Source: Nocardia higoensis (lineage in GTDB: Bacteria; Actinomycetota; Actinomycetes; Mycobacteriales; Mycobacteriaceae). From it: a stretch of DNA of 64,000 nucleotides. Position 1 is the stretch's first letter; each line of letters opens with the position of its first letter. The stretch is from positions 496,001 to 560,000 of the forward strand of contig NZ_JADLQN010000001.1 of assembly GCF_015477835.1 (NCBI RefSeq), given 5' to 3'. Positions 17,501 to 25,392 of the stretch are shown here, one piece after another. The translations under genes were made by a program, and so were the position numbers. The notes beneath the pieces were generated by a model. That model saw only the letters and a list, made by a program, of their open reading frames with translations, was not told the DNA's origin and did not search any database.

Positions 17501-19177
17501 ACGCTGACCGAGGGACGTCTGCGCCTGGTCGCCTTGGCGGACGCGGACCAGCAGTGGGCTCCGGACGCCGATTCCGAGGACGCGCGCAGGCTGCTGCGGG
17601 CCGCGGCCAGGGCATGCCCGGACCCGGACGACGGCCCGGTCGTGCACGCCACCGACCGCGCGGTGCTCGACGCGGCCGAAGTTCTCGGCGGCGACGATCG
17701 ATGGGATTCGATCGAGGAGATCCCCTTCGAATCCAACCGCGGCTATGCGGCCGCGCTCGGCCGCACCACTCGCAAGTTGCGACTGATCGTGAAGGGCGCA
17801 CCCGAGATCGTCCTCGCCCGGTGCACCCGGGTGCGCGCGGCGGACGGCGATGCCGAGCCCTTCGACGGCGCGCGGCGCGAGCGCGCCGAACAGATGGTGC
17901 ACGAGCTGGCCGAGCAGGGCCTGCGTGTGCTGGTGGTCGCGCGTCGCGACCTCTCCCGTGAACCCGACGACGTCGAAGGCATGGTCGGCGAACTCACCCT
18001 GCTCGGCTTCCTCGGCCTCGCCGACATCCCGCGCCCGCAGTCCGAGGCCCTGGTGCGCGCCTTGCGGCGCAACGGGATCAGCGTCCGGATGATCACCGGC
18101 GACCACCCGGTGACGGCACAGGCGGTCGCCGGGCAACTGGGCATCGAAGCGGCCGAGGTGACCACCGGAGCCGACCTGGAGGGGCTGGACGATTCCGCGC
18201 AGAGCGAGTTGATCGAACGCAGCACGGTCTTCGCTCGCATCGATCCCGCGCAGAAGGTGCGGATCGTCGCCGCGCTGCGACGCGCGGGCCACGTGGTCGG
18301 GATGACCGGCGACGGCAGCAACGACGCCGCTGCCATCCGAACGGCCGACATCGGGATCGGCGTCGCCGCGCAGGGTTCGGTCGCCGCGCGCAACGCCGCC
18401 GATCTGGTGCTGACCCGGCCCGATCCGCTGGCACTGCTGCACGCGATCGTGGAGGGGCGGGGGATGTGGCGCCGGGTGACCGATGCCGTGGGCGTGCTCG
18501 TGGGCGGCAACGCGGGCGAGGTCGCCTTCACGCTCTACGGCACCGCGCTCAGCGGCGAGGCGCCGCTGGGAACGCGCCAATTCCTGTTGGTGAACATGCT
18601 GACCGACATGTTCCCCGCGATGGCCCTGGCCCTTTCACCCGACCGCGACGCCGCCGACGCGAACCTCACCGACGATCCGGAAACGTTGGCCCGCCTCGCG
18701 TCGGATCGGCTGGCCCGAACCGCTCCGGCCGGGCTCGGGGCCGATCTGGTCCGGACCCTGTCGGTCCGCGGTATCGCCACCGCCTCGGGAGCCTCTGTCG
18801 CCTGGACGATCGGGCGCTACACCGGCACCCGGCGTCGCGCCGCGACGATCGGCCTGGTGGCCCTGATCGGCACGCAGCTCGGTCAGACATTGGTCTCCGG
18901 CTACCGCAGCCCCCTGGTCTGGGTGACCATCGCCGCCAGCGGCGCGGTGCTCGGCACCGTCGTCATGACCCCGGTGGTGTGCAGCTACTTCGGGTGCCGT
19001 CCGCTCGGGCCCGTCGGCTGGGCTGTCGCGGGCGCCTCGGCGGCCACCGCGACAGCGACCGCCGCCTTGGCCCCGGCGTTGCTCGCCGGCAGGCGGGAGT
19101 CGAGCATCGAAGGGGCACCTCACGGGCCGTCGAACGCCCTCCCGGCTGCTGACGACTCGCTCGCGAACGGCGGATGA
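14528..19177 (+). CDS. Large CtpI-like P-type cation-transporting ATPase
   Basis: 1549 residues, roughly twice a standard P-type ATPase, as for mycobacterial CtpI. The first 600 or so residues form an N-terminal extension with an HMA-like segment (about 75-160) and an HAD-like degenerate region. The canonical ATPase lies in the second half: TGES (832-835) in the actuator, PEGLP (945-949) in M4, DKTGTLTEG (phosphorylated Asp about 988), KGAPE in the nucleotide domain, and TGDGSNDAAA (about 1260). PEGLP with this layout points to a P2/Ca2+-like group, but the ion is unknown. The C-terminus has several membrane segments. It starts 65 bp after udgX, so co-transcription is possible. Confidence 0.85.
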   Translation: MSFTVRDAVSSWWFEAPRAVATDLVRAGVRIAAQATVTAVDAPMRVVDAGARAGASVVEFGRGVGLGHEFGALLDPHARRSQRRVALHRDRATVEVRGLASEKGDAVMHALAEHLSRRDVVRWWRVNAVTGQIVVALAEGANDVPELLSAIESVEADAEVEDMDWSRTVEHPDDREPVLAAGMQVAGDVCAMALSGVGALLPLRGPARALRAAAAFTDTQPRVRRALEQRLGRPRTDLLLTTTGAVGNALGDRAARGVADLMVDTVQRSLMLTEALARYARWQQWEAEVGSRPPAVPVGLAARPRPADAPLGPVERVADEVAVGSMAGALATILGRRGVLGTTGALELGAPKAARACREAYGSTVSVMMSRAGALTLHPGIWRRLDRLSALVVDGETLLTSRRVVLAAELVDTETADGEWTRTQVWSAAQRLLWHSDTRDDAALALVHLGTGQPDRGVTARPVWRELREAGRPVGKVLIGRELDERAHLLLQQARAAGLRVVLTGSADTADLRSLSDQFVDRSRSMSKIVRELQQDGHMVAVLSPRAHKAMAAADVAIGLARRDHGAWQIPWAADVVCRDMTQLHRVLAAVAPARRMSERGRSLALSAAALGGLLLAVAPEGGNSTVPMTAAHSTALLTGAFTGWRATRAEPPVTLAPSLPWHALEPDEVLARLPEPVPVPERTGTGGARSIPVLSSSAAFVRHLRGELADPLAPILGVGAIATAILGSSSDALLLSSVLAVNAVVSARQRQRAEKALNRLLETERLTGRLVERGDGDAATEAWPVPGQDGEVPAQLLTIGDVIVVRPGDVVPADARLLRADDLEMDESGLTGESVTVEKQVAAAPGAAVADRTCMIFEGTTVVNGTGRAVVVAVGSETQAGRAASGAVPPEKGGVQAQLRRLTDRALPLTLTGGGVVTVLGVLRGSVLRPAIADGVAVAVAAVPEGLPLVATVAQLAAARRLSRYGVLVRASRTVEALGRVDTLCFDKTGTLTEGRLRLVALADADQQWAPDADSEDARRLLRAAARACPDPDDGPVVHATDRAVLDAAEVLGGDDRWDSIEEIPFESNRGYAAALGRTTRKLRLIVKGAPEIVLARCTRVRAADGDAEPFDGARRERAEQMVHELAEQGLRVLVVARRDLSREPDDVEGMVGELTLLGFLGLADIPRPQSEALVRALRRNGISVRMITGDHPVTAQAVAGQLGIEAAEVTTGADLEGLDDSAQSELIERSTVFARIDPAQKVRIVAALRRAGHVVGMTGDGSNDAAAIRTADIGIGVAAQGSVAARNAADLVLTRPDPLALLHAIVEGRGMWRRVTDAVGVLVGGNAGEVAFTLYGTALSGEAPLGTRQFLLVNMLTDMFPAMALALSPDRDAADANLTDDPETLARLASDRLARTAPAGLGADLVRTLSVRGIATASGASVAWTIGRYTGTRRRAATIGLVALIGTQLGQTLVSGYRSPLVWVTIAASGAVLGTVVMTPVVCSYFGCRPLGPVGWAVAGASAATATATAALAPALLAGRRESSIEGAPHGPSNALPAADDSLANGG

Positions 19178-19548
19178 GCCGCTTCACGGCGACGCCACGT
19201 CTTCGCGCACGCGGCGGTCCGCTCGCCACTGCTCACCGCGCCGGTCGTCGCGGCGAGGAAGGCGCTCGACAGGTCGGGCATCTCGCCCGGCCGGCGCGAC
19301 TGGGCCGGTGACGTCCGTCCGCCCAGGCTGTGACTTCTGACCAGGTCCGCGATGTCTGGCTGGGCCGTGACGTCCGACCGGGCCGCGATGGTCCGACGGC
19401 GCAGCGCGTCGAGTCGGCAGACTCGATAGCCGGTCGGTAGCGGGCCAGAGCAAGCGTGCACTGATTTCGGGCGAGTCGCGGACACCGAGCGTGTCGCAGG
19501 GCGGTCGGCGCCGCCCCTTCCGGACATCGGGCAGCGCCGCCGGCATGG

Positions 19549-19580
19549 CGGTCACCGATGCCCGGGGGAATCGGTGACCG
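19549..19580. terminator. Terminator between ATPase and helicase genes
   Basis: Perfect 11-bp inverted repeat (CGGTCACCGAT at 19549-19559, complement at 19570-19580) between the convergent ATPase and helicase genes. The rest of 19178-19614 holds no gene I can support, only arginine-rich shadow frames. Confidence 0.6.
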
Positions 19581-19614
19581 GTGCCGGATCAGCACAGGGT
19601 CAGCGCAGGACGGG

Positions 19615-21159
19615 TCAGCCCTGTGCTCGGCGGCGGCCGCCCACGGGAGCGCCCGCGCCCCGCACGGCGCGCGGATTGCGGCCGGTGTGGCTGCCCTCGC
19701 CGGTGCGGGGTGCGCGTCGCTCGCCACCCACCACGGTCTCGCCGCGGCGGGCGCGCGCTGTGCTCGCCGAGCCGTCGGTGCGGGCGGAGGCGGGCTTGCC
19801 ACCGGATCGCCCTGCTGACGCGGGCCGGTCGGCATGGCTGCCCGCGGCCGCGCCGCCCCGGCCACCGGACCGGCCGCGACGTGACGGCGTACGGCGCTGC
19901 CCGGCGCCTTCACCACGGCTCGCGCCGCTGCCCGGGTTGCCGGGCGGGGTGGGGGCGGGGACGGCGATGCCCGAAGGCGTACGCGCGCCGGTGATGTCGC
20001 GCAGGGCCGGATGTCCCGGACGGACCTCCACCCCGACGACCTCGACACCGGCCTTGCGGGTCATCTTCGCGACGTCGGCGCGTTCGTCCTCGGTCACCAG
20101 GGTGACCACCACGCCGTCCTCACCCGCTCGCGCGGTACGGCCCGCGCGGTGCAGGTAGGCCTTGGCCTCGGCGGGCGGATCCACGTGCACGACCAGCGAG
20201 ATGCCGTCGACGTGGATGCCTCGGGCCGCGACGTCGGTGGTGACCAGCACCGGTACCGAGCCGTCGGCGAAGGCCGCCAGCGTGCGGGTGCGGTTGTTCT
20301 GCGCCTTGCCGCCGTGCAGGGCGCCGGAGGCGATGCCCGCCGCGCGCAGCTGCTTGGCCAGCCGGTCCGCGCCGTGCTTGGTACGCACGAACAGGATCGT
20401 CAAACCCTCGCGGGCCGCGATCTCGGTGATCACGTCGCGCTTGTCGGCCTTGCGCACGAACAGCAGGTGATGGGACATGGTCGACACCGACGCCGCCGGG
20501 GGCGCGGTGGAATGGGTGACCGGGCTGTGCAGGTAGCGCTTGACCAGCTTGTCGACCTCCCCGTCGAGGGTGGCCGAGAAGAGCAGCCGCTGGCCATTCT
20601 TCGGGGTCTGATCGAGCAGCCGGGTGACCTGGGGCAGGAAGCCCATGTCGGCCATGTGATCGGCCTCGTCGAGCGCGGTGATCAGCACGTCGTCGAGGGC
20701 GGCCGCGCCCTGGGCGATCAGATCGGACAACCGGCCGGGCGTGGCGATCAGCAGATCGACACCGCGCGAGAGGCGGTCGGCCTGCCGCTTGATCGGCGCG
20801 CCGCCGACCACCGAGGCGACCCGCAGGCCGAGGGAGAGGGCGGGCTCGTCGAGCGCGCGCTCGATCTGGGCGGCCAGCTCCCTGGTCGGCACGAGCACCA
20901 GGCCGCGGGGGCGGCGCGGCGCGGCGGCATTGCCCGCCAGCCGCACGAGCATGGGCAGGCCGAAGGCCAGGGTCTTGCCGGAGCCGGTGGGGCCCCGGCC
21001 GAGGACGTCCTTGCCGGCGAGCGCGTCGGGGACGGTCGCGGCCTGGATCGGGAAGGGTGCGTCGATGCCGCCACGGCGTAGCGCTTGCACGAGCACGGCG
21101 GGCAGGCCCAGAGACTCGAAGGACACGGTGGGTGTCGCGGCGTCGGGCGTAGTGGTCAC
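19615..21159 (-). CDS. DEAD-box RNA helicase, RhlE-like
   Basis: 514 residues from GTG 21159. The Q motif region SFESLGLPAVLVQALRRGG is followed by Walker A GPTGSGKT (about 57-64), PTRELAAQIE, DEADHMADMGFL, SATLDGEVDKLV, and in the second RecA domain ILFVRTKHGADRLAKQL, TTDVAARGIHVDG and HRAGRTARAG. The last 120 residues or so are a disordered, Arg/Gly/Ala-rich basic tail (GRSGGRGGAAAGS), typical of RNA-binding extensions. Likely role: ATP-dependent RNA unwinding in ribosome biogenesis or RNA decay. The 265-bp upstream region shows no clear motif. Confidence 0.92.
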   Translation of the reverse strand: MTTTPDAATPTVSFESLGLPAVLVQALRRGGIDAPFPIQAATVPDALAGKDVLGRGPTGSGKTLAFGLPMLVRLAGNAAAPRRPRGLVLVPTRELAAQIERALDEPALSLGLRVASVVGGAPIKRQADRLSRGVDLLIATPGRLSDLIAQGAAALDDVLITALDEADHMADMGFLPQVTRLLDQTPKNGQRLLFSATLDGEVDKLVKRYLHSPVTHSTAPPAASVSTMSHHLLFVRKADKRDVITEIAAREGLTILFVRTKHGADRLAKQLRAAGIASGALHGGKAQNNRTRTLAAFADGSVPVLVTTDVAARGIHVDGISLVVHVDPPAEAKAYLHRAGRTARAGEDGVVVTLVTEDERADVAKMTRKAGVEVVGVEVRPGHPALRDITGARTPSGIAVPAPTPPGNPGSGASRGEGAGQRRTPSRRGRSGGRGGAAAGSHADRPASAGRSGGKPASARTDGSASTARARRGETVVGGERRAPRTGEGSHTGRNPRAVRGAGAPVGGRRRAQG

Positions 21160-21424
21160 GGAGATGGGTGAAGCCTTTCTGGGTGCGGTGCCCTCGGGCG
21201 CCGCTCGGGTCGGCCCACGCCGGAGGGCGGGGCCGTGCGCGCGCCGGACCGTTGCGATCGTCGCTGCGGAGGGTGCGCCCGCGGATGGCCGGTGAATCTC
21301 GGGCCTCGCGGTGGAAACCGTTCGTTGCTCGGGCGGTGGATCCGCTCGGTGAACAGTCGTCGTGGTGTCGGTTCGGTCGTCGGACGGTCTGTGCGCGAAC
21401 TCCGGGATCTGTGCCCCGGACAGC

Positions 21425-22369
21425 TCAGTGACCGAACAATCGACTCAGTTCGACCAGCCAGGGTACCGCGACCGCGAGGGTCGGCACCACCAGGATCGCC
21501 AGCGAACCGAGATACGCGGCAGTGGCGATGCGCACATCGGTGCCGTTGGTGCGATCGCCGAGCCGCTGCACGCGGATGAGCGTGGTCGGCCCGCCCGCGG
21601 CCAGAGCGCCCTGCGGGGCGGTGGATTTCGCGCATGCCACCAGGGCGCGGGCCAGCGGGGTGGGCCCGGTGACCTTCACCGCGGAGTCGTCGGCGAGCAA
21701 CTCGATGAGCAGCTTCACCGAGCCCAGTGCCGCTTTGCTGCGCACCACTCGGGGGAAAGCCTCGTGCACCGCGGTGAACGCCTCGAGCACGAGGTCGTGG
21801 CGGGCACGCAGATGGGAACGCTCATGGCTGACGATGGCGGTGATCTCCGGGCCGTCCATCTTGGTCAGGGTGCCTTCACTGAGCACGACGCGCCTGCGCA
21901 GGCCGGGCAGGCAGTAGGCGATGGGCTCGGTGGCCGCCAGGACACGGATGTCGTGTGCCTGGCGGTGCGGCCCGCTCTGGTCGAGCAGGTCGACCAGCAT
22001 CCGGTGTCGGGCGCGTCGGCGGCGGGTGTGTACGGCGACGCGGACGATCGAGAACACCAGCCGTGCGCCGACCAGCAGGGTCAGCGCGAAGACCAGCACG
22101 TAGGCCAGCCACAGGGGCAGCCCGAGGGCATCGATCTCGCTCGTGGGCGAGGTGGTGGGCCGCCCGTCCGGGCCGGGCACGAGCAGTTCCGCGGCGATGG
22201 CCAAGCCGGAACCGAAGGCGCTGAGCACCGCGGCCAGGGCGACGGCCTGCCAGAGCACCAGGGCGGCGCGGGGAGTGCGATAAGGCCATGTCGCACGGCT
22301 GAGCAATGCGGGTGCGGGGCCCGCGAGAAGCAAGGCGAGTCCGGCGAAGACCGGCGCGGTTGCGTTCAT
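21425..22369 (-). CDS. M56-family membrane metallopeptidase (BlaR1-like, Rv1845c-like)
   Basis: 314 residues with transmembrane segments near residues 1-25, 35-62, 85-110 and 290-310. The cytoplasmic loop holds the zinc motif HERSH (His182 to His186), preceded by LPGLRRRVVLSEGTL, as in the M56/BlaR1 peptidase domain. There is no penicillin-binding sensor domain, so it is a minimal form. It lies 97 bp downstream of the BlaI-type repressor on the same strand. By family analogy the peptidase is expected to inactivate that repressor in response to a signal. Confidence 0.88.
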   Translation of the reverse strand: MNATAPVFAGLALLLAGPAPALLSRATWPYRTPRAALVLWQAVALAAVLSAFGSGLAIAAELLVPGPDGRPTTSPTSEIDALGLPLWLAYVLVFALTLLVGARLVFSIVRVAVHTRRRRARHRMLVDLLDQSGPHRQAHDIRVLAATEPIAYCLPGLRRRVVLSEGTLTKMDGPEITAIVSHERSHLRARHDLVLEAFTAVHEAFPRVVRSKAALGSVKLLIELLADDSAVKVTGPTPLARALVACAKSTAPQGALAAGGPTTLIRVQRLGDRTNGTDVRIATAAYLGSLAILVVPTLAVAVPWLVELSRLFGH

Positions 22370-22466
22370 CGACTCAGCTCACTGCGTTGTGGGGACCGGG
22401 AACGCACCTCGTTGTGCGTCCCAGGGCGGTTGGCCGACCACATCCTAACCTGGTCGGCTCGCCGCT

Positions 22467-22859
22467 TCAGTCGAGCGGCGGTGAGGTGCCTTCGGCGGCC
22501 TCGAGTCTGGCCAGGGCTTCTCGCAGCGCGTCGGCCTCGTCGGGGCCGACCTGCTCGACGAAGTGCACCAGCGCGGCGGCGCGGCTGCCCGCCTCGTCGG
22601 CCTGCTGGAGAGCGTCGAACATCAGGCTCGCGACCAGTTCGTCGCGAGTGTGCACGGGCGCGTAGCGGTGCGCGCGATCGTCGCGCCGCTGGACCACCAG
22701 ATTCTTCTTCGCCAGTCGCTGCAGCACAGTCATGACCGTGGTGTACGCGAGCTCGCGACGTGCGGCGAGTGCTTCGTGCACCTGCCGGACGGTTTGCGGT
22801 TGGTCGCTGGACCACAACTGGTCCATGACCGCCTTCTCGAGTTCACCAAGACCTGCCAT
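22467..22859 (-). CDS. blaI: BlaI/MecI-family transcriptional repressor (Rv1846c-like)
   Basis: 130 residues. A winged-helix domain (about 1-80) contains LGELEKAVMDQLWSSDQPQTV, AYTTVMTVLQRLAKKNLV and RDDRAHRYAPV, the BlaI/MecI signature; the C-terminal helices (LMFDALQQADEAG onward) are for dimerisation. An operator-like dyad lies 35-51 bp upstream of its start. The mycobacterial orthologue represses its own gene, the M56 gene and, in M. tuberculosis, a beta-lactamase gene. A beta-lactamase-like gene lies 17 kb away in this window, but no link is shown. Confidence 0.9.
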   Translation of the reverse strand: MAGLGELEKAVMDQLWSSDQPQTVRQVHEALAARRELAYTTVMTVLQRLAKKNLVVQRRDDRAHRYAPVHTRDELVASLMFDALQQADEAGSRAAALVHFVEQVGPDEADALREALARLEAAEGTSPPLD

Positions 22860-22893
22860 CCTTTGAGTTTACGGACCCAACGACGCAAATGCG

Positions 22894-22910
22894 TACTACA
22901 CCCTGTCGTA
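22894..22910. promoter_or_regulatory. BlaI-type operator
   Basis: TACTACA-CCC-TGTCGTA: two 7-bp arms with one mismatch and a 3-bp spacer, located just upstream of blaI. TACTACA/TGTAGTA half-sites are the known BlaI/MecI recognition pattern, so autoregulation is likely. Confidence 0.65.
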
Positions 22911-23160
22911 ACTATCGGGTTGCTGGTGTGGTATTGGTCATATCCGCCGGTGGAGTCGCTGATTTTGGGGTCGCGCCGCCGGGTCCGGCCGACGCCCGGG
23001 AGTCATGGGTGACCCGGCCCTCGCGTATGTCCACCGGCTCGGTCGATGTATCGGATGGGCCGATCGAGACCTCGAGGCTGTCGCGGGCGAGCGCCGCCCG
23101 CGACGGCGCGCCCCCGATCCTCGATCGCGGCGCGTGCGACCCTGGTGACTCGCCGTCAGG

Positions 23161-23179
23161 TCTGGTAAGCCTAACCTAA
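23161..23179 (+). promoter_or_regulatory. IdeR/DtxR iron box 1
   Basis: TCTGGTAAGCCTAACCTAA agrees with the 19-bp DtxR/IdeR consensus (TTAGGTTAGCCTAACCTAA) at 16 of 19 positions by my count. It lies 52 bp before the start of the downstream unknown gene, where it could repress that gene when iron is plentiful. Confidence 0.7.
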
Positions 23180-23230
23180 TCTACTCGCTCCGAGACTTCC
23201 CTCGTTCCGGAGCCGACCCGAGGAGCTGCC

Positions 23231-23941
23231 ATGACCGAAACCGTGACCGGTTACTCCAGTCGCCACGCCGATTCGGTGTTCGAGCGCACGAGTTCGCGGC
23301 TGCGTGCCCTGCAGCCGGATCATCCGCGCGTCTACGCCGTGGCCGCGGTCTCCGAACACGGCCGCAGGCGCTGGTGGAAGCTGTCGGAGGGGGTGCGCGA
23401 GGGGCGTATCGAGGTGATGTACCGCAGGCACGCCGCCGAGATGCGCAGCGCCGACATCGCCGCCGAGGTGGTCGCGACCGCGCTCGTGCACGCCGTCGTC
23501 GGACGAGTGGCCGCGCTGTGGGTGATGGACGGCCGTGCCTGGGATCCCGGGCTGGAGAACCTGTGGGTGCACAACGACAACGACGGCGGCCTGGACTGGG
23601 CCGGCCTCGAGGACACCACGCTGCGCGTGCTCGATGGTGACCCGATGTCCGGCCGTGCGGGCGTCGTCGCCCTGCCGTGTGAGCGGGCCATGGCGGTCTG
23701 GCTGGCGCATCGCTGCGAAGCGTCGCTGACGCTGGTCTACGAGGGGCTCGCGCGCTGCTCTCGGCTGAGCGTCCACCGATTCTGGTCGTTGGTGGGCCAA
23801 TCCGTCGTCGGTGCGGCCACGTACGTGCCGGATCTGGCGCGCACCGATGCGATGCTGGGTGCCCGGCGCGGTCAGGCATTGCTGGCGGCGCTGGGGGATC
23901 GCGGTCCGGCGGTGCGGCGCGACGCATTCGTGCCGGGTTGA
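23231..23941 (+). CDS. Iron-box-controlled protein of unknown function
   Basis: 236 residues from ATG 23231 (GAGGAG upstream). No signal peptide and no clear membrane segment. Notable blocks are HADSVFERTSSRLRALQP, VATALVHAVVGRVAALWVMDG and LENLWVHNDNDGG, plus a C-terminal part RLSVHRFWSLVGQSVVGAATYVP. The last block and the overall length recall FhuF-type ferric-siderophore reductases, but the C-terminal CCxxxxxxxxxxCxxC cluster ligands are absent, so I do not assign that function. The upstream IdeR box suggests a role in iron limitation or siderophore handling. It is absent from the mycobacterial arrangement of this locus and so counts as an insertion. Confidence 0.65.
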   Translation: MTETVTGYSSRHADSVFERTSSRLRALQPDHPRVYAVAAVSEHGRRRWWKLSEGVREGRIEVMYRRHAAEMRSADIAAEVVATALVHAVVGRVAALWVMDGRAWDPGLENLWVHNDNDGGLDWAGLEDTTLRVLDGDPMSGRAGVVALPCERAMAVWLAHRCEASLTLVYEGLARCSRLSVHRFWSLVGQSVVGAATYVPDLARTDAMLGARRGQALLAALGDRGPAVRRDAFVPG

Positions 23942-24023
23942 TCCGTCTCGGTCCGTCTCGGTCCGTCTCGAGGGTTCTGTCTCGGCGATCGAAAGCGCAC
24001 GGAAATCGCCACGCTCTTGTGAG

Positions 24024-24042
24024 TTAGGTAAGCCTGTCCTAT
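24024..24042 (+). promoter_or_regulatory. IdeR/DtxR iron box 2
   Basis: TTAGGTAAGCCTGTCCTAT matches the IdeR consensus at 15 of 19 positions by my count. It lies downstream of the iron-boxed gene and upstream of a strong terminator hairpin, before any coding start. Confidence 0.6.
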
Positions 24043-24106
24043 AGTTCGATGTGGCGTAAGGATCGCGCGTGCGTCCTGAGGGCTGCAGAGACCCCCGATC
24101 CGTGCC

Positions 24107-24138
24107 GCGGCGGGCCCCACCCCGGTGGGGCCCGCCGC
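24107..24138 (+). terminator. Strong terminator hairpin ahead of the thioesterase gene
   Basis: A 15-bp perfect inverted repeat (GCGGCGGGCCCCACC at 24107-24121, complement at 24124-24138), followed by TTCGTT. It either ends the iron-boxed transcript from 23231 or ends a short RNA started at iron box 2. Confidence 0.7.
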
Positions 24139-24202
24139 TTCGTTCCGCGGGCCGGGCATCCCCCTCCTCGTCGCGGTTTCGTGTGGTGTAAAGCTGGAGC
24201 GC

Positions 24203-24637
24203 ATGACAGAGCAGAGCTTCCCCACCATGACCGCCGAGGCGATGAACAAGGTCGACGCCGAGCTGGGCACCTTCACCGACATGATCGGCCTGCGCTACAC
24301 GGAAATGGGCCCGGACCGCGTCGCGGGCGAGTGGACCGTCAAGTCGCACCTGTATCAGCCCGCGGGCATTGTCAACGGCGGCGTCTACTGCACCGTCGTG
24401 GAAAGTCTCGCCAGTGTTGCCGGTGCGATCTGGTACGGCGATCAGGGCTCTGTGGTGGGTGTCAACAACAACACCGATTTCCTGCGGTCCGTGCGTGAGG
24501 GCGTACTGCGCGGCGTGGCGACCCCGCTGCATCGCGGTCGCACCCAGCAGCTGTGGCAGGTGGTCATCACCGACGAGCAGGAGCGCGTCGTCGCGCGCGG
24601 TCAGGTGCGGCTGGCGAACCTGCCCAAGCGGGACTGA
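24203..24637 (+). CDS. PaaI-like hotdog thioesterase (Rv1847-like)
   Basis: 144 residues. ATG 24203 is preferred over an upstream frame start because GGAG lies 4 nt before it and homologues begin with a short Ser/Thr-rich lead. The 4HBT/PaaI hotdog domain shows HLYQPAGIVNGGVYCTVVES, where the NGG and the acidic residue of the following helix form the active-site region, and VVGVNNNTDFLRSV. It probably hydrolyses an acyl- or aryl-CoA of unknown identity. Position between blaI and ureA is conserved with M. tuberculosis, although no urease role is known. Confidence 0.88.
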   Translation: MTEQSFPTMTAEAMNKVDAELGTFTDMIGLRYTEMGPDRVAGEWTVKSHLYQPAGIVNGGVYCTVVESLASVAGAIWYGDQGSVVGVNNNTDFLRSVREGVLRGVATPLHRGRTQQLWQVVITDEQERVVARGQVRLANLPKRD

Positions 24638-24719
24638 ACGGCCCCACGCTCGACCGGCGGTACCGGCGCGCGCGTGCCAGAATGGCCGTCATTCTTCGAC
24701 CGACCGGTGAGGAGCCCGG

Positions 24720-25022
24720 ATGCGACTGTCGCCGCACGAGCAGGAACGACTGCTGCTGAGCTACGCGGCCGAGCTGGCGCGGCGCAGGAAAGCCCGCGGC
24801 CTCGCGCTGAATCATCCCGAGGCGGTCGCGATCATCACCGACCACGTGCTCGAGGGCGCGCGCGACGGACGCACCGTCGCCGAGCTGATGTCCTCGGGCC
24901 GCACGGTGCTCACCCGCGCGGACGTGATGGACGGGGTGCCGGAGATGATCCACGACGTCCAGGTGGAGGCCACGTTCCCGGACGGCACCAAGCTCGTCAC
25001 GGTCCATCAGCCGATCGCGTGA
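24720..25022 (+). CDS. ureA: Urease gamma subunit
   Basis: 100 residues, the standard UreA length, from ATG 24720 with GGAG upstream. [44 protein letters not shown] and the ending VTVHQPIA are family hallmarks. It forms part of the UreABC apoenzyme that, after nickel loading, hydrolyses urea to ammonia and carbamate in the cytoplasm. First gene of ureABC, with ureB starting 13 bp after its stop. Confidence 0.97.
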   Translation: MRLSPHEQERLLLSYAAELARRRKARGLALNHPEAVAIITDHVLEGARDGRTVAELMSSGRTVLTRADVMDGVPEMIHDVQVEATFPDGTKLVTVHQPIA

Positions 25023-25035
25023 AGGAGACGCCAGC

Positions 25036-25392
25036 GTGATTCCGGGCGAATATCTCTGCGCCGAGGGCGTGATCGAGCTCAACTCCGGGCGCGAGCGCCT
25101 CGAAATGGATGTCGTCAACACCGGCGACCGCCCGGTGCAGGTCGGCAGCCACGTCCATTTCCCGCAGGCCAACGCCGCGCTCGACTTCGATCGCGCGGCC
25201 GCGCACGGTCATCGTCTCGACATCCCGGCGGGCACCGCCGTGCGATTCGAGCCCGGCCTGGGGCAACGCGTTCGCCTGGTCCCGCTGGCCGGCACGCGCG
25301 AGGTGTACGGCATCGGTCCGAATCCGCCGGGCCGCCTGGATGATCCGGGCCGCGTCGATGATCCGAACCGTCCCGAGGGGGAGCAGCAGTGA
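25036..25392 (+). CDS. ureB: Urease beta subunit
   Basis: 118 residues from GTG 25036 (GAAGGAG upstream). [42 protein letters not shown] and [11 protein letters not shown] are the UreB signatures. The C-terminal 20 residues ([17 protein letters not shown]) are a short Asp/Pro repeat beyond the conserved core. It overlaps ureC by 4 bp (GTGA), implying coupled translation and subunit balance. Confidence 0.97.
   Translation: MIPGEYLCAEGVIELNSGRERLEMDVVNTGDRPVQVGSHVHFPQANAALDFDRAAAHGHRLDIPAGTAVRFEPGLGQRVRLVPLAGTREVYGIGPNPPGRLDDPGRVDDPNRPEGEQQ

Noticed and set aside
16067..18580. 837-codon open frame on the minus strand
   Set aside because: It lies entirely antisense to the P-type ATPase, whose motifs are unambiguous. 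Long antisense frames are expected at this GC content and the product is Arg/His/Gly low complexity.
23231..23941. Assignment as FhuF ferric-siderophore reductase
   Set aside because: Only weak C-terminal resemblance; the cysteines that bind the 2Fe-2S cluster in FhuF are missing.
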